This document shows, one piece after another, positions 22,812-35,289 of a stretch of 64,000 bases of DNA. Below the pieces are notes generated by a model. That model saw only the letters and a program-made list of their open reading frames with translations, was not told the DNA's origin and did no database searches. Source of the stretch: Ustilaginoidea virens (taxonomy: Eukaryota > Ascomycota > Sordariomycetes > Hypocreales > Clavicipitaceae); the NCBI RefSeq assembly GCF_000687475.1, contig NC_057317.1, positions 4,712,501 to 4,776,500 on the forward strand. Direction: 5' to 3'. A program made the translations under genes and the position numbers. Each line of letters opens with the position of its first letter. Position 1 is the first letter of the stretch.

Positions 22812-25800
22812 TTTTTGCATCCCGACAGTCCTGTTAGTGCCCGCTTTGTGGTAGCCGCTAAGCATGCGGCTAGAGAAGCCTTGTCATCGCCATCACTATC
22901 TACGCGCCCTGGAAATGCTGGAGGCTTGCAACCGAGGGAAGAGAGGAGGGGGGTGTTTCGTCCGTCTCAGCGGCTCTCTCTAGAAACCTGTCATTAGCGG
23001 CAGAGCATTGGTCCCGGCGGAGGGCGGAGTAATACCCGTACAAATCGAATTGATTTGGTCGACTTTGATCACAGTTGACACCCATCGGCTGAACGTGGAG
23101 CAAAGAAACGATTGAGCACGCTTGTTCATGAATGCACGACTGACGACTGACGACTGACGTGACTCGCCGGAAAATTGTCTGTCCGCTTGTAAATTTCGTG
23201 AGGACTGGTCAATGCAGTGGTGCATGCAGTGGCCAACGCCGTGGTCAATGCAAGTCGCGTCCGTACCTTTGCCCCGCATCCAGCTTCCGCAGGTAGCCCG
23301 GGATATTAACTTGTAGCTTATTTCTGCAATGGCCCCATGCTACCCAAGGTACCTAAGGTAACAGGTAACAGTTACCTAAGGTATCGATGCTTTTTGTCAA
23401 CCAATCCTTCTTTTTGCCCTCCCAACGATTCAGCAGGAATGAGTCAACCGCGTCGACAGCGTTCTCGCTTTCTTCAACCTCGACAGCACTTTGGCCAGCC
23501 TCGGGCGCCCACCCCCAAACATGTCTTTGAATAGTAATACAAGACATGGCTGTGGATGACGGGCCAATCAGGGCCCAGGTGCATCCTGGCACAGCCTGGC
23601 GGAAGGTGTGGGGGGGGGGGGGGGGAAGGGGGAAGGAAGGAAGGGGGAGGGGCATGCGTGCGGCAGCGCGACATGTTTCTCTTGGCCAGCCAAGGCCATC
23701 TTCCGTGGGCCAAGTGACAAAGTGCACACAGTGTCACGCACTTTGCTGCAAGGCAACTTGACTCCTCACGCATCATCTCAAGCAAGGCGGCGACGGCGAC
23801 CCCTTCTTCATCAACCAACCCAACCACACCCGCGCCAGGGTTGTTGAGCAAGACCCCCACCATCCCCCCTCTTACGGAGTATCGTTTCCATCGTTGACCA
23901 GTAATCGTGCCGAAACATGCCCACTCTCCGACACTCCTGCTGCCACGACTTGACGACTGCGATGATTACGGAGATGGGTTCTCGACCGGGGGCGCTTCTG
24001 TGACTCTCTTCTGTCAGCCCGCCCGACGCAGTGACGCCACCAGTGAGTGGGGTATAGCCTTGTCCCTCTTTGAGGGTCGGAGAATCGGACTTGTCCATGC
24101 CTCAGAACCACCTGGAACATGAAGAATTGGTCCTGATTTATCCGTTCCATATCAAGTGGCCGAACAGCGGGTTTCCAGTCGGCCCGGCCGAAAAAGCTGA
24201 AAAAAAAAAATAGAAAAAATGAAAATGAAAAGAGGCCTTGCCTGCTTTGTCACCTTGGCAGCGATTCCCGCCAAATTCCGTCAAAATCCGGCATCAACCC
24301 GAGGCCGCCGGTCGCCCCCGAGTCCCTGACGTTCCATATCTGCCTTTGCACAACCTCAGCTGCTCTCGGCCGACACGGACAAGGCCATGTTACAGAGTTG
24401 TGCTAGCAAAACCCGTCAAATGCCGGAGAGTGCAACCTCGAAAAGCACAAAATATCACAGACAGATGGTTTGCCATGATCCTTGGGGGCTGATCTTGGTG
24501 TTACATAGCTGCTGCTCCCCCGAAGCTAACCTCTTATCGGCCGAGTCCGGTCAGCCGTGAGCAAGTGAGCAAGCGAGCATGAGCAAGTGAGCATGAGCAG
24601 TGAGCACCAGCCAGGCCAAGGCCCTGTTCTGGCAGTCATTTGCTCATGAAGCCGAGAAAGAAAGGGCCGCAAGTTGCAGCTGGCAACTGCACAAACGAAT
24701 TTGACTAGTCAGTCATTCACCACCGTCAAGCGGCGACACAAAAAGCACATGGCGTCGTGGCTCGGGGTTTGCACATGCGCCCCCGAAGTTCAAAATCGCG
24801 GGGAGCCATCGGCAAGCTTTCGCCATTGGCTTGCTCCGAGGAGTCTGCTGCATCTTTCTTGTTTTTTTTTCCCTTTCCCCCCCCTTTTTTTTTCCCTCCC
24901 CTACTCAACCATTGCATCAACGGCCGTGATTTTCTAGAAGAATCGCGGGTCTGGACATCGGTCTGGGCACTGGTACGACTGCATCGAAAGCCCTTGCTTT
25001 CATTTGGAATGCATGTGCGCTTTGAGCCATGAGGTCCGTGAAGCTCGACATTGATGAGAACTAGACGGTTTTTGGTCCCCCTCCCGACCCGCAGGCATGC
25101 CCCCTGCTGTCTCGTCCCCCGTCTTGGCGTCGATTCCCCTCAGCCAAGGTCCTACCGTTCTGCATAGGATGACTTCCGTGGTTCTTGATGTGCATCCCCC
25201 CCCCCCCCACCACCCGTCCTGACCTTCTGACCCTTGTGCCTTCTGACCAGACAAGGAACCACGACTATCCCCTCTTCGGCAAACATTCGGCAGGTCAACG
25301 GCGTCGACCAGCATGAGCATGGACCATGGACCATGCATGGATCATGGAATATGGAGCATGGGGTGTGTGTTCAGAAGCGGCCTGCCCCCTTCATCAGCAT
25401 GCGCCAGAAGGAACTTTGGCTGGGGCAGCGACCGTTGATCTCGTACTGCTCCAGTGCACCTGGGTCCTGGCACCCATGATGTCCTGGCCCCATGTCCACA
25501 GTTATGTGCCATCCCACGGCAGCACCTCCCGTACTGTCGGACTTGATCTCGCCCCCAACGTAACGGTCCATCTGTCAAGGGCGACAGTTTAGGGCTTCGA
25601 GTCCCCTTTTTACGCTCTTTGGGGCAAGTTCACCCTTTCTGCATGACAGAAAAAGACGCCGGTGTGTGAAGCGTGTAGATAGCCGCCAAACTCAACTCAG
25701 ATTGCGATTAGAGTGGTTGATTCATTTTTTTTTTCCTGGTCGCCTTGTTCGCGGCCGTCGAGACAAGGTGCTTCACACCATCAGAGAACAAGAGAGATGC

Positions 25801-26698
25801 CCAATCTCATGCCACCTCGCCGCCTCTGCAATGTCTGGTTTCCCTGCCAGCTTGGCACTCCTCCAATGTGCTTCTCCTTCCAAGAGCAGACACTTGCACT
25901 GGGCGAGGTATTGGCAACGCCTGGCAACGCCCTCCCTCCCTCACACGCACACACGTCTCTCACGGTTGAATGACTTGCCTCATCCCCCCAGCGTCCCGGG
26001 CTGTTGACGCCAGCCCGCAGCAGCAACACGATGCCGATGCTTGACTCGAATTACCGCGAGCCGAGCGGGAAAAGAAGGATTACAAGCATGGGAATCTCGG
26101 GAGACCCTATCTGCAACACCTGGGTTCCGTTCCTGGCTTGCCAACGCCGGCCCTGGTTAGCAAATCACAAATGTACCCGGCTCAGTGCCGGGCCCCTTTC
26201 GAATCGCACCCCCCCTCCAAAGCATCCGCAGCATCCACACCATTCACAGCATCTGCCGTCCTGGGGAGGACCCATCGGCCTATACACGCAAGAAACAAGA
26301 CTCTTTCTTTAGATCTTCCTTGCCGTTGATTGTCAGCCGGCCATACAAGTACTGACCTATCCCTACGATTCGGCCCATGAGACAACTAAAGACCACGCCT
26401 TGTTACCCGCCTCATGGTCGTCGACAAAGTTTCACGACTGTATTATTTTATTTGCTTCCTTATTCTTTCTTGTCACAGTCATCGACCTCGTTCTTCTCCA
26501 AGCCGCCCTTTGTCCTTTTATCACTATTCCTGATTTGCCACACTGCAGAGAGCAGGAAAAAAAAAAGTGGCATTGTCTTGAACTGGCTCATATTTATCCT
26601 TTTCCTCATCCATCTCTGCGATACCTGTTGAACAAAGCAGTCTTGCTTCTTCACCTCTTCCCCGGGTTCTTGGACATCGCTCGACAGGACATGTACTC

Positions 26699-28763
26699 AT
26701 GATGACCACAGCAGCATACCCAGCAGCCACCATGGCAGAACTTCGAGGGGAGCCTCCTCACTCCAGCCTCTGGCCCAACTACGGCGGCTCTTCCCATCTC
26801 TCCAGTCGACTCGGGAGTATGGATTCGTCTATTCACAGCCATTCGTCGGCGCATCTCTCCTCGAGACCCAGGAGCGACGTAGACCAGTCGTACCCGTATA
26901 GCCGGTACTCTCAGGACGAGCCGGCCTCTTACGAGCGCCAAAACTCATATTCTAGCCTCAAGAGGTCCTTTTCCCAAACCGAGCAGCCTCCCTACCAGGA
27001 GCTCGTCCATGACATGCGGGACGACGGCTCTCGTCTCACCGTGAACCAGGATCACAAGCTGCTGTCGTTCAGGCGTTCGCAGGACAAGTCTACCGTCGTT
27101 GACCAGCAAGGCCGTGTACAACAACTCGAGTTGTCAGCACAGTTGCACGGCATGTTCTTTTTGTCCGAGATGCCGGCCAGCAACAACGACGGCTCGTCGC
27201 TGCAACCCGAACTCACCTGCTACCGACGCAACTTGTTCCAAATCAGTGGCTCGTTGGTCATACCCAGGGGGCAGCTATCCGTCGTCAACGAGGCCAACGA
27301 GACTCTGCCGATAACCAACATGGAAGTCGCCGTTTCGGCCATAGAATCCGTCGACGGCAATCCCGTCCGTCTCATTGTCATTCCTTGGAAAACGCCGCCG
27401 CCAAACTCTCCCGAGATCAACCAGGGCCCCGACCAGGAGCCAGCCCCTTTGCCTCTAATTCCGTTCCAGGAGGACGGGTCCGATGCAGATGGAGAGTTTG
27501 CCGTCTACCCCGTCGGCTGGCGCCGTCTTCAATTTCGAATGTGGGTCTTTTCCTTCTCCTATTTCTTTTTTCTTTTCTTTGACATGCCCCTGTGGACTTG
27601 ACTTGGCGGTGATTCCTTCTGGTGCTGACGCCGCGTTTTGCAGTGCAACAGCCAACAACGGCCGAAGAAAGGAACTCCAGCAGCATTTTGTACTGCATTT
27701 GAAGGTTTTCGGTACCCTTTCTGACAACTCCAAGGTTGTCGTGTCGGAATCCATCACAGCTCCTATCGTCGTCCGCGGCCGCAGCCCACGAAACTTCCAA
27801 GCCCGCAAAGAAATACCTCTACTGGGTTCTAGCGCGGGCTCTCGGGGGCAGGCTCTGGTGGAGACAGGGCTGGGTGTCGCTGCCAGCGCCATCAGCATCA
27901 AGCAGGACGGGAAACCCAGAAGTATTGACATGCAGGTTCCTCGATCCGCCTTTACCTTTAGCCCGCCGAAATCTCACCCCTCAAGCCTCGGCACCATGAG
28001 AACAAGGTAAGTCTCTCCAGAGCATTCTCTTGCCAAGCTTCTGGGGCCACGAGAGAACAAGGCCAAACACTGGGGGAAGGGGGGCCATGTGGCAAGAAAA
28101 ACTAACCTGTTTGTGTCAAATCTTAGTTCCTATCCCGGATGGAACTCACAGGTTCCTTCGACCGTAGCGTCTGACAGTTACTCCAAGTTGCCCCTGTCTG
28201 GGTCATCAAACTTCACCAACGACTCGCAGGAGCTGCCACTCCAGTCATCGATGGCGCCCTCGGTGCCCCTTCCCCTGTCTACATCCGATCATGGCCCACC
28301 AGGCATCCGATCTCAGTACAACTACGCCCCAACGTCAACCGCACATCTCCCTGCCAGCACCGTCACCATCGGAGCTGACAGCAACTTTAGCATTCCCCGT
28401 TACGTTGACGGTAACCCGAGGCCGTCAAAAAGCCCTCGACATCAGGGACACCAATCCATTCATAGCAGCAGTTCCATACCTGCCGAGGGACCGGATTACA
28501 GGTACAGCTCCTTTCGAGGTCTGACCAGCGGCAACGGCGACGTTTCGCCTGGAGGTAACGCGCCAGCCACGAGAGACTACTATCCATCTGTCAGCACGTG
28601 GACAAGCACAGCAGCCGAACCAAGCTCGAATCTTGCCTACGCCGGCCACGAGAGCAGGCCATACTCGGCTGTTCCTCCCTTGAAACATGAGGCTCCGCCT
28701 TATAGCAGCAGCACTCGAGGTCCATTCGAGAGCATGAACAACTATTCATGGACTGCTGCGTAA
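26699..28763 (+). CDS. vib-1: NDT80/PhoG-domain transcription factor (VIB-1/XprG type)
   Basis: Three exons, 26699-27540, 27644-28006 and 28127-28763, encode 613 residues. Both introns (103 and 120 nt) have consensus ends and restore frame: R-I-A-T-A-N-N-G-R and M-R-T-S-S-Y-P-G-W. The start is a tandem ATG ATG; either may be used. The DNA-binding domain spans about residues 95-345, with CYRRNLFQISGSL, VSAIES, EFAVYPVGWRRLQFRIATANN, FVLHLKVFGTL and RSPRNFQARKEIPLL. The last segment is an Ig-fold signature of the Ndt80 family. Flanks are Ser/Pro/Tyr-rich and disordered. Fungal relatives control heterokaryon-incompatibility cell death and extracellular proteases on starvation (Neurospora vib-1, Aspergillus xprG) or sexual development (fsd-1); I favour vib-1/xprG but cannot exclude a paralogue. 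The gene stands alone after an 11.6-kb gene-free region, which suggests complex regulation. Confidence 0.9.
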
Positions 28764-28792
28764 AAAGGGGAGGCGGCTCTCACAGCACGCGG

Positions 28793-28837
<45 letters not shown>

Positions 28838-31695
28838 GAGAAGAAGACGGGGGGGGAAAAGGCCGGGGTTGTTTTGTTTTTGGAAAATCAGGAAAGCGAA
28901 ATCTCTTGAGAGCTTTGCTGTATGGTTCTACAACAAAAAGCACCCGCCTCGTCAGATCCCGAATCGCATGACACGGGTCGATCACGACACCCCCAGCCGG
29001 CAGTCATTTGTCTGGCGTGTCTCGCTCCTCGCGTTGAAGTCCATGCCCACGTTTTTCGGTTTGAGGGGTTTACACATTGAATTTAGCCTGGAGCGCAAGC
29101 TATCCCAAAGCAACTCCTTTGAATCCGTTATCATGGCATGCACGGCGAGACGCGGGCTGCGAAAACTAGTCGAGGGAGGACTTTCCTGGCCAAGAGCTGC
29201 GAGAGAGACGAGTCCTTTAGCTTTGGTTCACCAGGCGAACCTCGAATGCCTAATGCAGTGTGCTGTGGTACGGGCAGGGAAAGCCTCGTCTTTGGTGTTC
29301 TTTCTTTCTTTACCTCTTTTCCTTTCTTCTCTCTTTTACTTGGCTGGAGTTTGCGGCTACCGAGGTGGGAGGCGGCTAGGCAGCACGGCAACGTCGAATA
29401 CAGCGTGTTGTGGCCGTCTGCGCCGTGACATTCCCGGACAAGGAGCTGTACGAGCTGGTACGCTACTGGATTTGGAAGTTGGCAAGGCGTCGGGTCGGAT
29501 TTCTCCTAGACGAGTCGATGGGGTCGATGGGAATGATGAGGGCCGACGGGGGTAAGAGGTGGTTATGGTGGATTCGTGATCAATTTCCTACTTTTGCTTT
29601 GCAGCAGCGGCATCAGGGATGGTCATGTCGTGTAAATCAACAGCTTCACATACATATTGCTTTCAACTGTACTGTATTGTTCTGTACTGTGCTGTACCAT
29701 TTCCGTGATTACATTCTCGTCCTTGCGTTTATGAAGAGCACAGAGCTCTTGATGCTGCGGGGCGGCTCGATTCTGCCGAGATGGTTATCAAGCCCCGCCA
29801 ACTGGTCTTTAGCAAGTCTGGCTGGCGTCGCGGCCCCACGAGACTGGCATTGAGTTTGGGCGATGTGTTGACGGAAAGGCGATGGCGTCGGGCGACGGTT
29901 TACGAATTGGCTTGCATCAGCTGCTGAGGTCAACGTTGGTGGTAATTGAAGGGGTCGGCCTGAGGCATCCATGGCTCGGGTTCCGGGCGTCGCAAGGCTG
30001 GTGGTGTCACAGGACGTTGATGACCTGCGCACTGCGTAGGTGCCAGACTTGGCTATCCCGTAGTGGTAAACGAACAATAAACGAAGCCTTGTGCGATATC
30101 GTCGTGCACAACATTGGCACAGTCAACCAGTTGGTTGAGTTGCCGGTTCGGCTGCGCATCCAATCATTGGCGTTGGGCTGTGGTTGACGGCGGGGAAGTT
30201 GTCGGTGACAGAGAGGCCAGCTAGCATTGAGTAGGTACGAGGACGGAGTATTCGGAGCGTGACAAGGCCGGTGCCGGATGTACTGGAAATAACGGGCGAT
30301 ATCCACGGGCATGGAATACATGAGAGCTGTGGTAAATTGTAGGCAGGAGGGTTTTCACCCGACTTGGCAGCCAGCACGGTCCCGCCACCCGCTATAAGCG
30401 CGTGAGCACTAGATGTTTTAACCCTGTCAGCCTAGGCCGACCAACCAGCGCAATCAATCATCATCAGGCATCAACTGACGGTTCTGGGGGACGCGGGAGG
30501 CAGTTTTTCAGATGCTCTGGCGCGAGTCCGAAGAAGAAGCCGAGCTCAGGCGATTTCGCCTGCCTGTAAACCTCCTGCTTCGCCAAGTAGTCCAAGCCGC
30601 CCCCCTCCCACAGCTGAATCTCAAACTACCGGGGGGGGGAAATACCGAAGCTCCCTCTTGATGATGACGACGTCGTCGGGTATCGTTCAATACGCAACGG
30701 TCAAAACGTCTTTGGCGTTGGCGGCGGTTGGACGAGGGCCCGTTTGTTTCAGCGTGGTGTGGGCTGGCTCTGGTCCAGTCGGCGGCGTGTTGGGCGGCTG
30801 TAACTGCGGATTAGTCCGTGCCAGGGACGCAAGCGTTCGACCAGGCCCAAGATTCATGGCTTGACCAGACCTTACCAGACCTAGCAGGGATGGGTCTACG
30901 GCCGGCCCGACTCTATGGCCAGCGTCCCACGCACGGGTCACTGCACCAAAGACTCCGTTCAACGATGTAGCGCTAGCAGGGGCCGCTTGTATGCCCCGGT
31001 TGCCGGTGCCTGTATAGGAATAGTTGCCGAGAATGATGGCCAGTTTGGCGTGAGGGGTTAGGGCAGCCTTGGTCCTTGGCTTCTGCCTGGCCGTTCCCAC
31101 ACACAGTCCTCAAGGTGCTCGGGGCAGGCATGGCCGGATCGAATGCTGGGCCGAGTATTGACGCCGCGGGAAGTGGTGGTTCCGGGAAATGCATTCTTTG
31201 GCTCTTCGCAAGGGCATGTAGGCCTATTTTGGTGGTGAAGCTGCTACTCAGGGTGCTGTACGAGTATTGTTGGTGACGGCCCAGTCGAGGGTCAACCACG
31301 CCGCTCGTGTAGGTAGTAGGTTAGGTAGGTAGTTGATGCCTCTGCGGAGGGAGTGGAGTATAGCAGGTACCGGGTAGCTAGCAGGCGTCTGATGATCCCC
31401 GCTTACTTTATCGGCTGCGCAATGCAACATCGGGGCCTTGGGCCCACTAGCGACAAGATTACGTCGAAATACGGAGCACATTCACTGTCCCGCTAGAGCT
31501 ATTGGAATAGCGGGGATTTGCGACTAAGCAGACCACTTGTCGGGAGAGCGCTGCATTGATTTGACTCGTCGCCTACAACGTCCTCCGCCATCGCCATCGC
31601 CATCGCCAGCTCTCCCCGCCAAAATAAAAGTAGGCCGGCAAGAAATCACCCGGCATAGAGCTTCCCACAAGCAGTGGGTGCCGCACGCCGCCGAA
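28764..31695. other. 2.9-kb spacer without recognised gene
   Basis: It opens with a long A run (28793-28831), possibly in the vib-1 3' region. Overlapping open frames on the minus strand at 29700-31300 encode Ala/Pro/Thr-rich proteins that I do not recognise. They change frame repeatedly and could be a decayed gene or chance. A TAGGTAGG-type repeat lies at 31306-31335. No promoter motif for the next gene could be fixed. Confidence 0.45.
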
Positions 31696-32568
31696 ATGTT
31701 TGCCTTGCCCGACGCAAAGAGGTGCGCCCCCCCCCCCCCTTCCCTCCCCTTCTCTGCCAGCCCACCGCACGGGCCTTTGGGCAGCTTTTTCATCTGACCG
31801 GCCGCAAGAGTACGCCGCGAGGACCTCAACCAGCCGGACGGCCTGGCGTCCGGCGATGCCGCCGACGCCGCCCTGCATGCCGAGCTGCAGGCGCGGCTGG
31901 ACGCCCAGATGGCCAAGTCGCTAGGCATGCACACGCACGCGCACGTTCCCGATGCGGCGCCGCCCCCCCCCAACCAGCCGAGAGAAGACGACGGACACGG
32001 CGCGGCGGACGCCGACGTCGGCGAGTTCGACTTCCGCCTCTTCCGCTCGGCCGGCGCGCCCGCCAGGGTGGTCCTCGAGCAGGAGCCCACGGCCCAGCAA
32101 GCCCCGGGCGGCCTGGTGCGCCGCCGCGACCCGTCGTCCTACCTGCCGCGCGTGCCGGACGCCCGGCGGCAGGAGTACCGCCTCGCCGCGGTGAGCGGGG
32201 AGCACGTCCTGGCCCGCTCGGCCCGGCCGTGCTGGGGCCTCCAACTCCCCTGGAAAGTGGAGCGTGTTGCCGTGACGCGCAAGGCCGGACCGGGCGACCA
32301 GGACGCCGCGGCGGCGGCGGCGAGAGGCAGCGAGGAGGGCGGGCGGCGCGCGCGCACGAAACGGCTGGGCAAGAGGAGGCGGATCGCGGTGCGGGCGAGG
32401 ATCAAGGCACTGCGGGACAAGGAGGCGGCGGATGCGAGCAGGGCGCTGGGCAAGGAGGAGCACCTGAAGGAGAAGAAGAAGCGGCTGAACCGGGCCAAGA
32501 AGTTGAGACGGAGGGCCCGGGACAGGGAGACGAAGGCGTCGCAAGGGGGGGACGGGGATGGCGAGTAG
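31696..32568 (+). CDS. DUF2011-like basic protein
   Basis: Two exons, 31696-31721 and 31809-32568, encode 261 residues. The 26-nt first exon ends at a GTGCGC donor. An 87-nt intron with a CTGAC branch site joins it to give MFALPDAKRVRREDL, the N-terminus I associate with the fungal DUF2011 family. The body contains EFDFRLF and a C-terminal lysine/arginine-rich helical segment (about residues 185-255, KEEHLKEKKKRLNRAKKLRR) that would suit nucleolar targeting and RNA binding. That location is an inference; the family function is unknown. An Ala run and an Arg-rich tract sit at about residues 160-180. It lies 425 bp upstream of cax4 on the same strand, probably as a separate transcription unit. 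Confidence 0.72.
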
Positions 32569-32993
32569 CGGAGCCGGGCCTTGGGGGGATTCTATACCGC
32601 CAGACAAAATGGTGCAGTGCATGTGACTGACGTGTGATTGTGCTGGCGGGTGTCTCGGTTTCTAACTTGATGCTTCACCATGCATGCTTCCGCAGCTGGG
32701 ATGGGCAGGGCAGACAGTGCGCGCAGCTGCAAGGCCGGCCCGAGGTACGGGGGGCCTCGCCGCACCCGGCAGGCGGTGAGGCTCATCTGCCGCAAAGTCT
32801 AAACATCTATTAGCTTCCTCGACATCACCAACCAAGGTCGCCCTGCAAACATCACCATCATCAGCTGGACATCACCTCCCGACTGCAAACAAGCAAACAA
32901 CCCCTACCCCCGTCGCCAATTTCGACATGCTCACACACAACCGCCCATAGACACGCGCAACCTCCCCCCTTTTCGACCTCTACACACGCAGCC
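32569..32993. other. Promoter region of cax4
   Basis: This spacer lies between the DUF2011-like gene and cax4. The 200 bases before the cax4 start are CA- and C-rich (ACATCACC, ACACACGC), the typical look of a fungal core promoter and leader. No TATA box is clear. Confidence 0.5.
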
Positions 32994-33791
32994 ATGTCCG
33001 ACAGCACCGCGCCGCTGGCGTCCCTCTCCCTCACCCACGTCTACTACGTACGTTGACCCCCCCCCTCCCCCTTTTCCCCAGCTACAACGCGACGCTACAC
33101 GCCAACGGTTGCCGCCGCTGAACCACCGCCCCGCTACGCCCAGGACCCAGACGATGCCGTCTCCCTGCTGTGCGCGTACCTCGCCCTGCTGCCCCAGGCG
33201 CTCTGCGTCGTCTACGCCACGCTCATCCTCTTCACGCGCGAGGTGGAGATCCTGCTCATGTTCGCCGGCCAGCTGGGCTGCGAGGCCCTCAACTTCTTCC
33301 TCAAGCGGCTCATCAAGGAGGACCGCCCGCGCAGGATCCACGGCAAGGGGTACGGCATGCCCAGCTCGCACGCGCAGTTCCTCGCCTTCTGGAGCGTCTC
33401 GCTCGCCCTGTTCCTCCTGGTGCGCCATCAGCCCCCGCCGCGGGCCGTCGCCGGCCGCCGCGGCCGCCATCGCCCGTGGTCCCTGCCCGAGAGGCTGGCG
33501 CTGAGTGCCGCCGCGGCCGGCGCCGCGGCCGCCACCGCCTGGAGCAGGATCTACCTCGGCTACCACACGCCGAGGCAGGTCCTCGTCGGGTTTGGGGCCG
33601 GCGTCGCCGTCGCCCTGGCCTGGTTTGCCGCCACGGCTGTCCTGAGGCGCGCGGGCTTGCTGGCCTGGGGGCTGGACCTGCCAGTCGCCAAGGCCCTGAG
33701 GGTGAGGGACCTGATTGTGAGTGAGGACTTGTGCCAGGCGGGGTGGGAGAAGTGGCAGCTGCGGCAGACGGACAAGACGAAGACGGGCTGA
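32994..33791 (+). CDS. cax4: Dolichyl-diphosphatase (PAP2 family)
   Basis: Exons 32994-33047 and 33144-33791 encode 233 residues, the normal size for Cax4/Cwh8. The 96-nt intron (donor GTACGT, acceptor CAG) joins LTHVYY to DPDDAVSLL in frame. All three PAP2 phosphatase motifs are present: KRLIKEDRP (C1), PSSH (C2) and SRIYLGYHTPRQ (C3). The C2 and C3 histidines are catalytic. Four or more hydrophobic helices fit an ER membrane enzyme with a lumenal active site. It removes a phosphate from dolichyl diphosphate released by oligosaccharyl transferase, so the lipid carrier of N-glycosylation can be reused. The second exon is very GC-rich, with Ala-rich helices. Confidence 0.94.
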
Positions 33792-34872
33792 TGCAAAGGT
33801 GCTTTCATTATTTTTATTTTTTTTCTTTCTAAATTTCTACTAGAAAAGATACTCCGCGGATCCGAGGTGCGGCCGTGGCTTTTCTTTTCTTTCTTTTCTT
33901 CTTATGGTTAATACATTTGCGATACCCTGCGATAGAACGAAGCTCCAAGAAAGACACGTCACGCATCAAGCTGCTGGAAGCCAGAAATCCCGCCTCTTGG
34001 GTCCTTTCGGCAGGAAAGTTGACTGTCTTGAATAAATCCCTGCACCCAAGTGCAAACCTTTAAAGCCCCCCCCCCCCCCCCCCACCCGTGACGACCGGGG
34101 CAACGTACAAGATCCAAACGCCAGGTCATCTGGGAGAATTGTGCGTGCAGCAGGCTTCAGACTCAGTCAGCTTGGTCGACTCGAGGCGTAGATTGCCCAA
34201 TGTCCAAGCAGGTCGTGGAGGCGGGCTTGTTTCGAGGCTCGCAGCCCGGCGCCTGGATTTCGGTGTCTTCCATCGATTATACACTGTTGGGCTCAAGCGC
34301 AATTCGCCGTTGTCGCGAAGATTTTCCCCCACGGCAAGTGGAGCAGTGGGAAGTTGGTCCGTTTTGACGCTGTGTCCTGACAGAAGAGGCAGGCATGTGG
34401 TAGAATGATTGAGCTGGTGGCAGGTCGTGTATGCTGGAGAGCCGGAGACCAATGGGTACGGTGGCTGAAGGTCCAGCAGACGGGACATGGGTGCGTTTGC
34501 CGACTGAAAAGCGAGGCGGGGGTAGGAATCCTTGCGACCATGTTTCTTTTCAAAACTGTTAGTTTTGCTCCTCCTCCTGCTGCTGCTGTTGCTGCTGCTG
34601 CTACGGCAGATGAGCTCAAGTGGAACGGCCCGCTTGATTTTGCTTCGTAACGATGGGTTTGCGTCATGTTTATAAATGTCGACATGCTTAAGGGCGGTCT
34701 TTATGCGTGGCATATCCAAGGGGAAAAGGCGCATGGCCTGTAATCATCGCGTTTGATAGTCATTTCTGTCTTTCAATCCAAGGCCGAAGTGATCCGCAAG
34801 TCGGGTAACAGAAAATGCGTCTTGCGCAGCCCTCTACTGCCTAGACCACTATTCCCATCACCCGTTATATTC
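33792..34872. other. 3' spacer of cax4
   Basis: No gene is recognised. It has a T/C-rich stretch after the stop, a C17 tract (34067-34083) and a run of CTG-like triplets at 34570-34603. Low-complexity open frames on both strands are not supported as genes. Confidence 0.5.
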
Positions 34873-35037
34873 AATTTTTATTAATTACTTTCATTATATA
34901 CCAAGCATTACTGTCATATATCATTACGTATCGCCACTTTTACCGTTTTTTTTAAAAAAAAGGGTAAAGTGGCGACACGTAATGATATATGACAGTAATG
35001 TTTGGTAAATAAGGAAAATAATTTAATAAAAAAATTT
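34873..35037. repeat. AT-rich long inverted repeat (hairpin)
   Basis: The two arms, about 34873-34945 and 34960-35037, are inverted copies around an A/T-run centre. The inner part is nearly perfect: CATTACTGTCATATATCATTACG and CGCCACTTT in the left arm have their complement in the right arm with one or two mismatches. The outer part is about 75 % matched and very AT-rich. It looks like a foldback or MITE-type element, or the end region of a decayed retroelement, since a copia-like fragment adjoins it. Confidence 0.8.
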
Positions 35038-35040
35038 CCT

Positions 35041-35238
35041 TCAGACGACTTTGATGCGTTGCGGCGATTCAGTGGCCTTGGCACCACTATAGAAAATAAC
35101 GTCGAAAATAACCTCGCGAATGCGTCTGAATTTGTAGGAGTCGGGAATCCAGTCAAGGGCCTGATGTGGTGTACGGACGTAAAGGAGAGTAGCTGCCCTC
35201 CATAGCTCGGGGCATAGGTCCAGGTAGGTTGGCGGCAA
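35041..35238 (-). pseudogene. Ty1/copia-type integrase fragment
   Basis: The minus-strand frame reads PELWRAATLLYVRTPHQAL followed by DWIPDSYKF. This resembles the segment of copia-type integrases that has the pattern ELWPEAVRAAVYLYNRTP and a following DWKTPYE. Only about 65 residues remain. There is no start, no upstream zinc-binding or DDE region, and the frame ends at a stop beside the AT-rich hairpin. I read it as a retrotransposon relic. The match is from memory of the family pattern and was not tested by alignment. Confidence 0.5.
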
Positions 35239-35289
35239 GGCGCAGGTTCCTAGATTTAGTCCGCATCATTCTCTCCGAGCGTTCGGCTC

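Larger units (their letters stand above)
15039..26698. other. 11.6-kb gene-free region upstream of vib-1
   Basis: I examined the open frames on both strands and found none with a recognisable domain or consistent exon structure; most are low-complexity. The region is dominated by simple repeats: (AAT)11 at 16432-16464, TTTCG/TGTCG pentamers at 16801-16892, GCCCA at 17329-17361, TGGC at 17757-17784, CATGG at 17823-17862, GGGCACA at 17981-18020, CCTTG at 18893-18921 and GGCAGT at 20181-20204. It also has long homopolymers (T run 15980-16006, A37 at 22281-22317) and four copies of TACTCCGTA. The last 300 bases (26380-26698) are pyrimidine-rich and probably belong to the vib-1 5' leader. An unusually long promoter or an untranslated RNA is possible, but nothing in the sequence proves either. 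Confidence 0.5.

Noticed and set aside
30687..31299. Minus-strand frames possibly forming a gene
   Set aside because: Two overlapping frames with Ala/Pro/Thr-rich sequence, no family resemblance and no consistent splice sites; kept only as an unexplained spacer.
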